A stretch of 7,624 nucleotides of DNA, from the NCBI GenBank assembly GCA_020430865.1, contig JAGQIY010000984.1:1-7624 (forward strand). Direction: 5' to 3'. Below, in pieces: positions 6,553-7,624 of this stretch. The notes under the pieces were generated by a model, which had not been told where the DNA came from, searched no databases, and was given only the letters and a program-made list of their open reading frames with translations. This DNA is from Myxococcales bacterium. GTDB taxonomy: Bacteria > Myxococcota > Polyangia > Polyangiales > Polyangiaceae. The translations under genes were made by a program, and so were the position numbers. Positions within the stretch are counted from its first letter, which is position 1, and every line of letters starts with the position of its first letter.

Positions 6553-7624
6553 ATGGATCACGCGGAGCGAGACAACGCCAGCGAGCCGACGGGAGCAGAG
6601 CCAGTCGACTCCGCCGAGGCGTCCGCGGACCCGGTCGCCAAGCGGGAGGAAACCGAGCGGGAGGAGCATCCTCGGGCGCCGGTGGAGCAAGCAGCGCCGA
6701 GGGCGCCGCGTTCCTCCCCGCTGTGGCGCGGACCCACCCTGATCCTGGTCGGCGCCCTCGGTTGCGTCACCTTGATGGCCGCCAATCGCCACTGGGGCAC
6801 CTGGGGCGTGCCCGTTGGCGCGCTGTTCGCGCTGATCGCCAGCTGCGGTGTGCTCGATCTCTTCGAGGGCTGGGATCAGCGCGACACTCCACTGGCCCAT
6901 CGGACGACCGCTTCCGAGCTCGCGTCCCGGTTCATCGAACTGGCAGCCTCGAGCGTGGTGCTTGCAGCGCTGCTGAAGCTCGCCGTATCCGGCGCGCTGA
7001 TGCTCAGCGCTAATTCCCCACGGCAACAGATAGCGATCGCTGGTACCAGCATCACCGCTGCCTTTCTCTGGCTGGTGGTCTGCGTCTTCCGCCTCGGCCG
7101 TGGGGTGGGGATCTGGAAGCTGGACGAGCGGGGGCAGAACCGTGGCTTGCTCCAGCGCCACGGCTTCTGGCTCATCGTCGTCACCACGCTGATCTACCTG
7201 CCGATGCTTGGTTCGTTCTCGCTCACCGACCCGTGGGAGACGCACTATGGCGAGGTGACCCGGGAGATGCTCGCCAAGGACGACTGGATCTCCCTCTGGT
7301 GGGCCCAGGACGGCTGGTTCTGGTCGAAGCCGATCCTCGACTTCTGGATGCAGGGGCTGTCGTTTGCCACCTTCGGTGTGCAGTATCAGCCGGATCAGAT
7401 GCTGGCCGGGATAGCGGGCGGTCGCTTCCCTCAGCCAGAGTGGGCTGCGCGCTTCCCGGTCTTCCTGATGTCGCTCGGCGGCACCTATGCGCTGTACCGA
7501 GGAATGGTCTTGGCGGTGGGGCGGCGCGCGGCCTTCTTGGGCGCCGTGATCCTGATCACGATGCCGTACTGGTTCTTCCTCACCCACCAGACCATGACGG
7601 ACATGCCCTACGTCGCCCCTTTGA
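6553..7624 (+). CDS. ArnT/PMT-type (GT-C) membrane glycosyltransferase, 3' partial
   Basis: The frame stays open from the ATG at 6553 to the window edge (357 residues), so the C-terminus is missing. A GTG directly before it (6550) is the only other start after the in-frame stop at 6532. Residues 1-57 are acidic and proline-rich, probably disordered. Hydrophobic segments lie near 61-77, 84-104, 130-152, 160-179, 205-222, 302-322 and 326-343. The core signature follows the fifth: LTDPWETHYGEVTREM (Asp226, Glu229) matches the DPxExRYAExAREM loop holding the catalytic acid of ArnT/PMT enzymes. It is followed by DDWIS, then SKPILDFWMQ (Lys259-Pro260) for the family's KPPL-xxW, and by MTDMPY (Asp350). 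Such enzymes move a sugar from a polyprenyl-phosphate donor onto lipid A, protein or another acceptor on the outer face of the inner membrane. The four segments before the core are extra compared with ArnT. Donor and acceptor cannot be inferred. It lies beyond the hairpin at 6307-6364 and is probably a separate unit. Confidence 0.85.
   Translation, partial: MDHAERDNASEPTGAEPVDSAEASADPVAKREETEREEHPRAPVEQAAPRAPRSSPLWRGPTLILVGALGCVTLMAANRHWGTWGVPVGALFALIASCGVLDLFEGWDQRDTPLAHRTTASELASRFIELAASSVVLAALLKLAVSGALMLSANSPRQQIAIAGTSITAAFLWLVVCVFRLGRGVGIWKLDERGQNRGLLQRHGFWLIVVTTLIYLPMLGSFSLTDPWETHYGEVTREMLAKDDWISLWWAQDGWFWSKPILDFWMQGLSFATFGVQYQPDQMLAGIAGGRFPQPEWAARFPVFLMSLGGTYALYRGMVLAVGRRAAFLGAVILITMPYWFFLTHQTMTDMPYVAPL

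Noticed and set aside
6258..7013. 251-codon + strand open frame spanning the MlrC end, the hairpin and the glycosyltransferase start
   Set aside because: It overlaps two well-supported genes in another frame, is Arg/Pro/Ser-rich and lacks any recognisable domain.
6505..7587. 360-codon open frame on the - strand over the glycosyltransferase
   Set aside because: The + strand frame has the GT-C loop and membrane segments. The antisense product is His-, Arg- and Gln-rich with no family signature.

Overview
The window is high-GC DNA with tightly packed genes, all on the + strand. The encoded proteins suggest a myxobacterium-like organism (Myxococcota or a related 'deltaproteobacterium'). The main clue is a secreted, cysteine-rich protease carrying a CNGxDDDCDGxxDED metal-binding motif of the MopE-like type, which is typical of that group. 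This is inferred from protein style, not from a marker gene.

Layout. (1) Positions 1-2414 hold the 3' part of a large kexin/furin-like subtilisin-family protease; its start lies before the window. (2) Positions 2415-2589 are an intergenic region ending in an AT-rich patch with two copies of a TGAC-N5-GTCA palindrome. This is a probable operator and promoter. (3) Positions 2590-6304 are a compact three-gene unit: a TetR-family regulator, a sphingosine-1-phosphate-lyase-like PLP enzyme, and an MlrC/M81-family zinc hydrolase. Each junction is a 4-nt stop/start overlap (ATGA, then GTGA). (4) Positions 6307-6364 form a strong two-part hairpin three bases after the last stop codon, a likely transcript end. 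(5) Positions 6365-6549 are intergenic. (6) From 6553 to the window end is the N-terminal part of a GT-C membrane glycosyltransferase (ArnT/PMT type). It runs off the right edge.

The most interesting item is the middle unit. It looks like a self-contained, autoregulated operon with its own operator and terminator. It pairs a lyase that in known relatives splits phosphorylated sphingoid bases with a metal-dependent hydrolase of the microcystin-degradation family. Both enzymes keep their recognisable catalytic residues. A plausible reading is a two-step breakdown or remodelling pathway for an amino-lipid or amide compound that also acts as the TetR ligand. The substrate cannot be read from the sequence. 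The flanking protease and glycosyltransferase look like separate transcription units.
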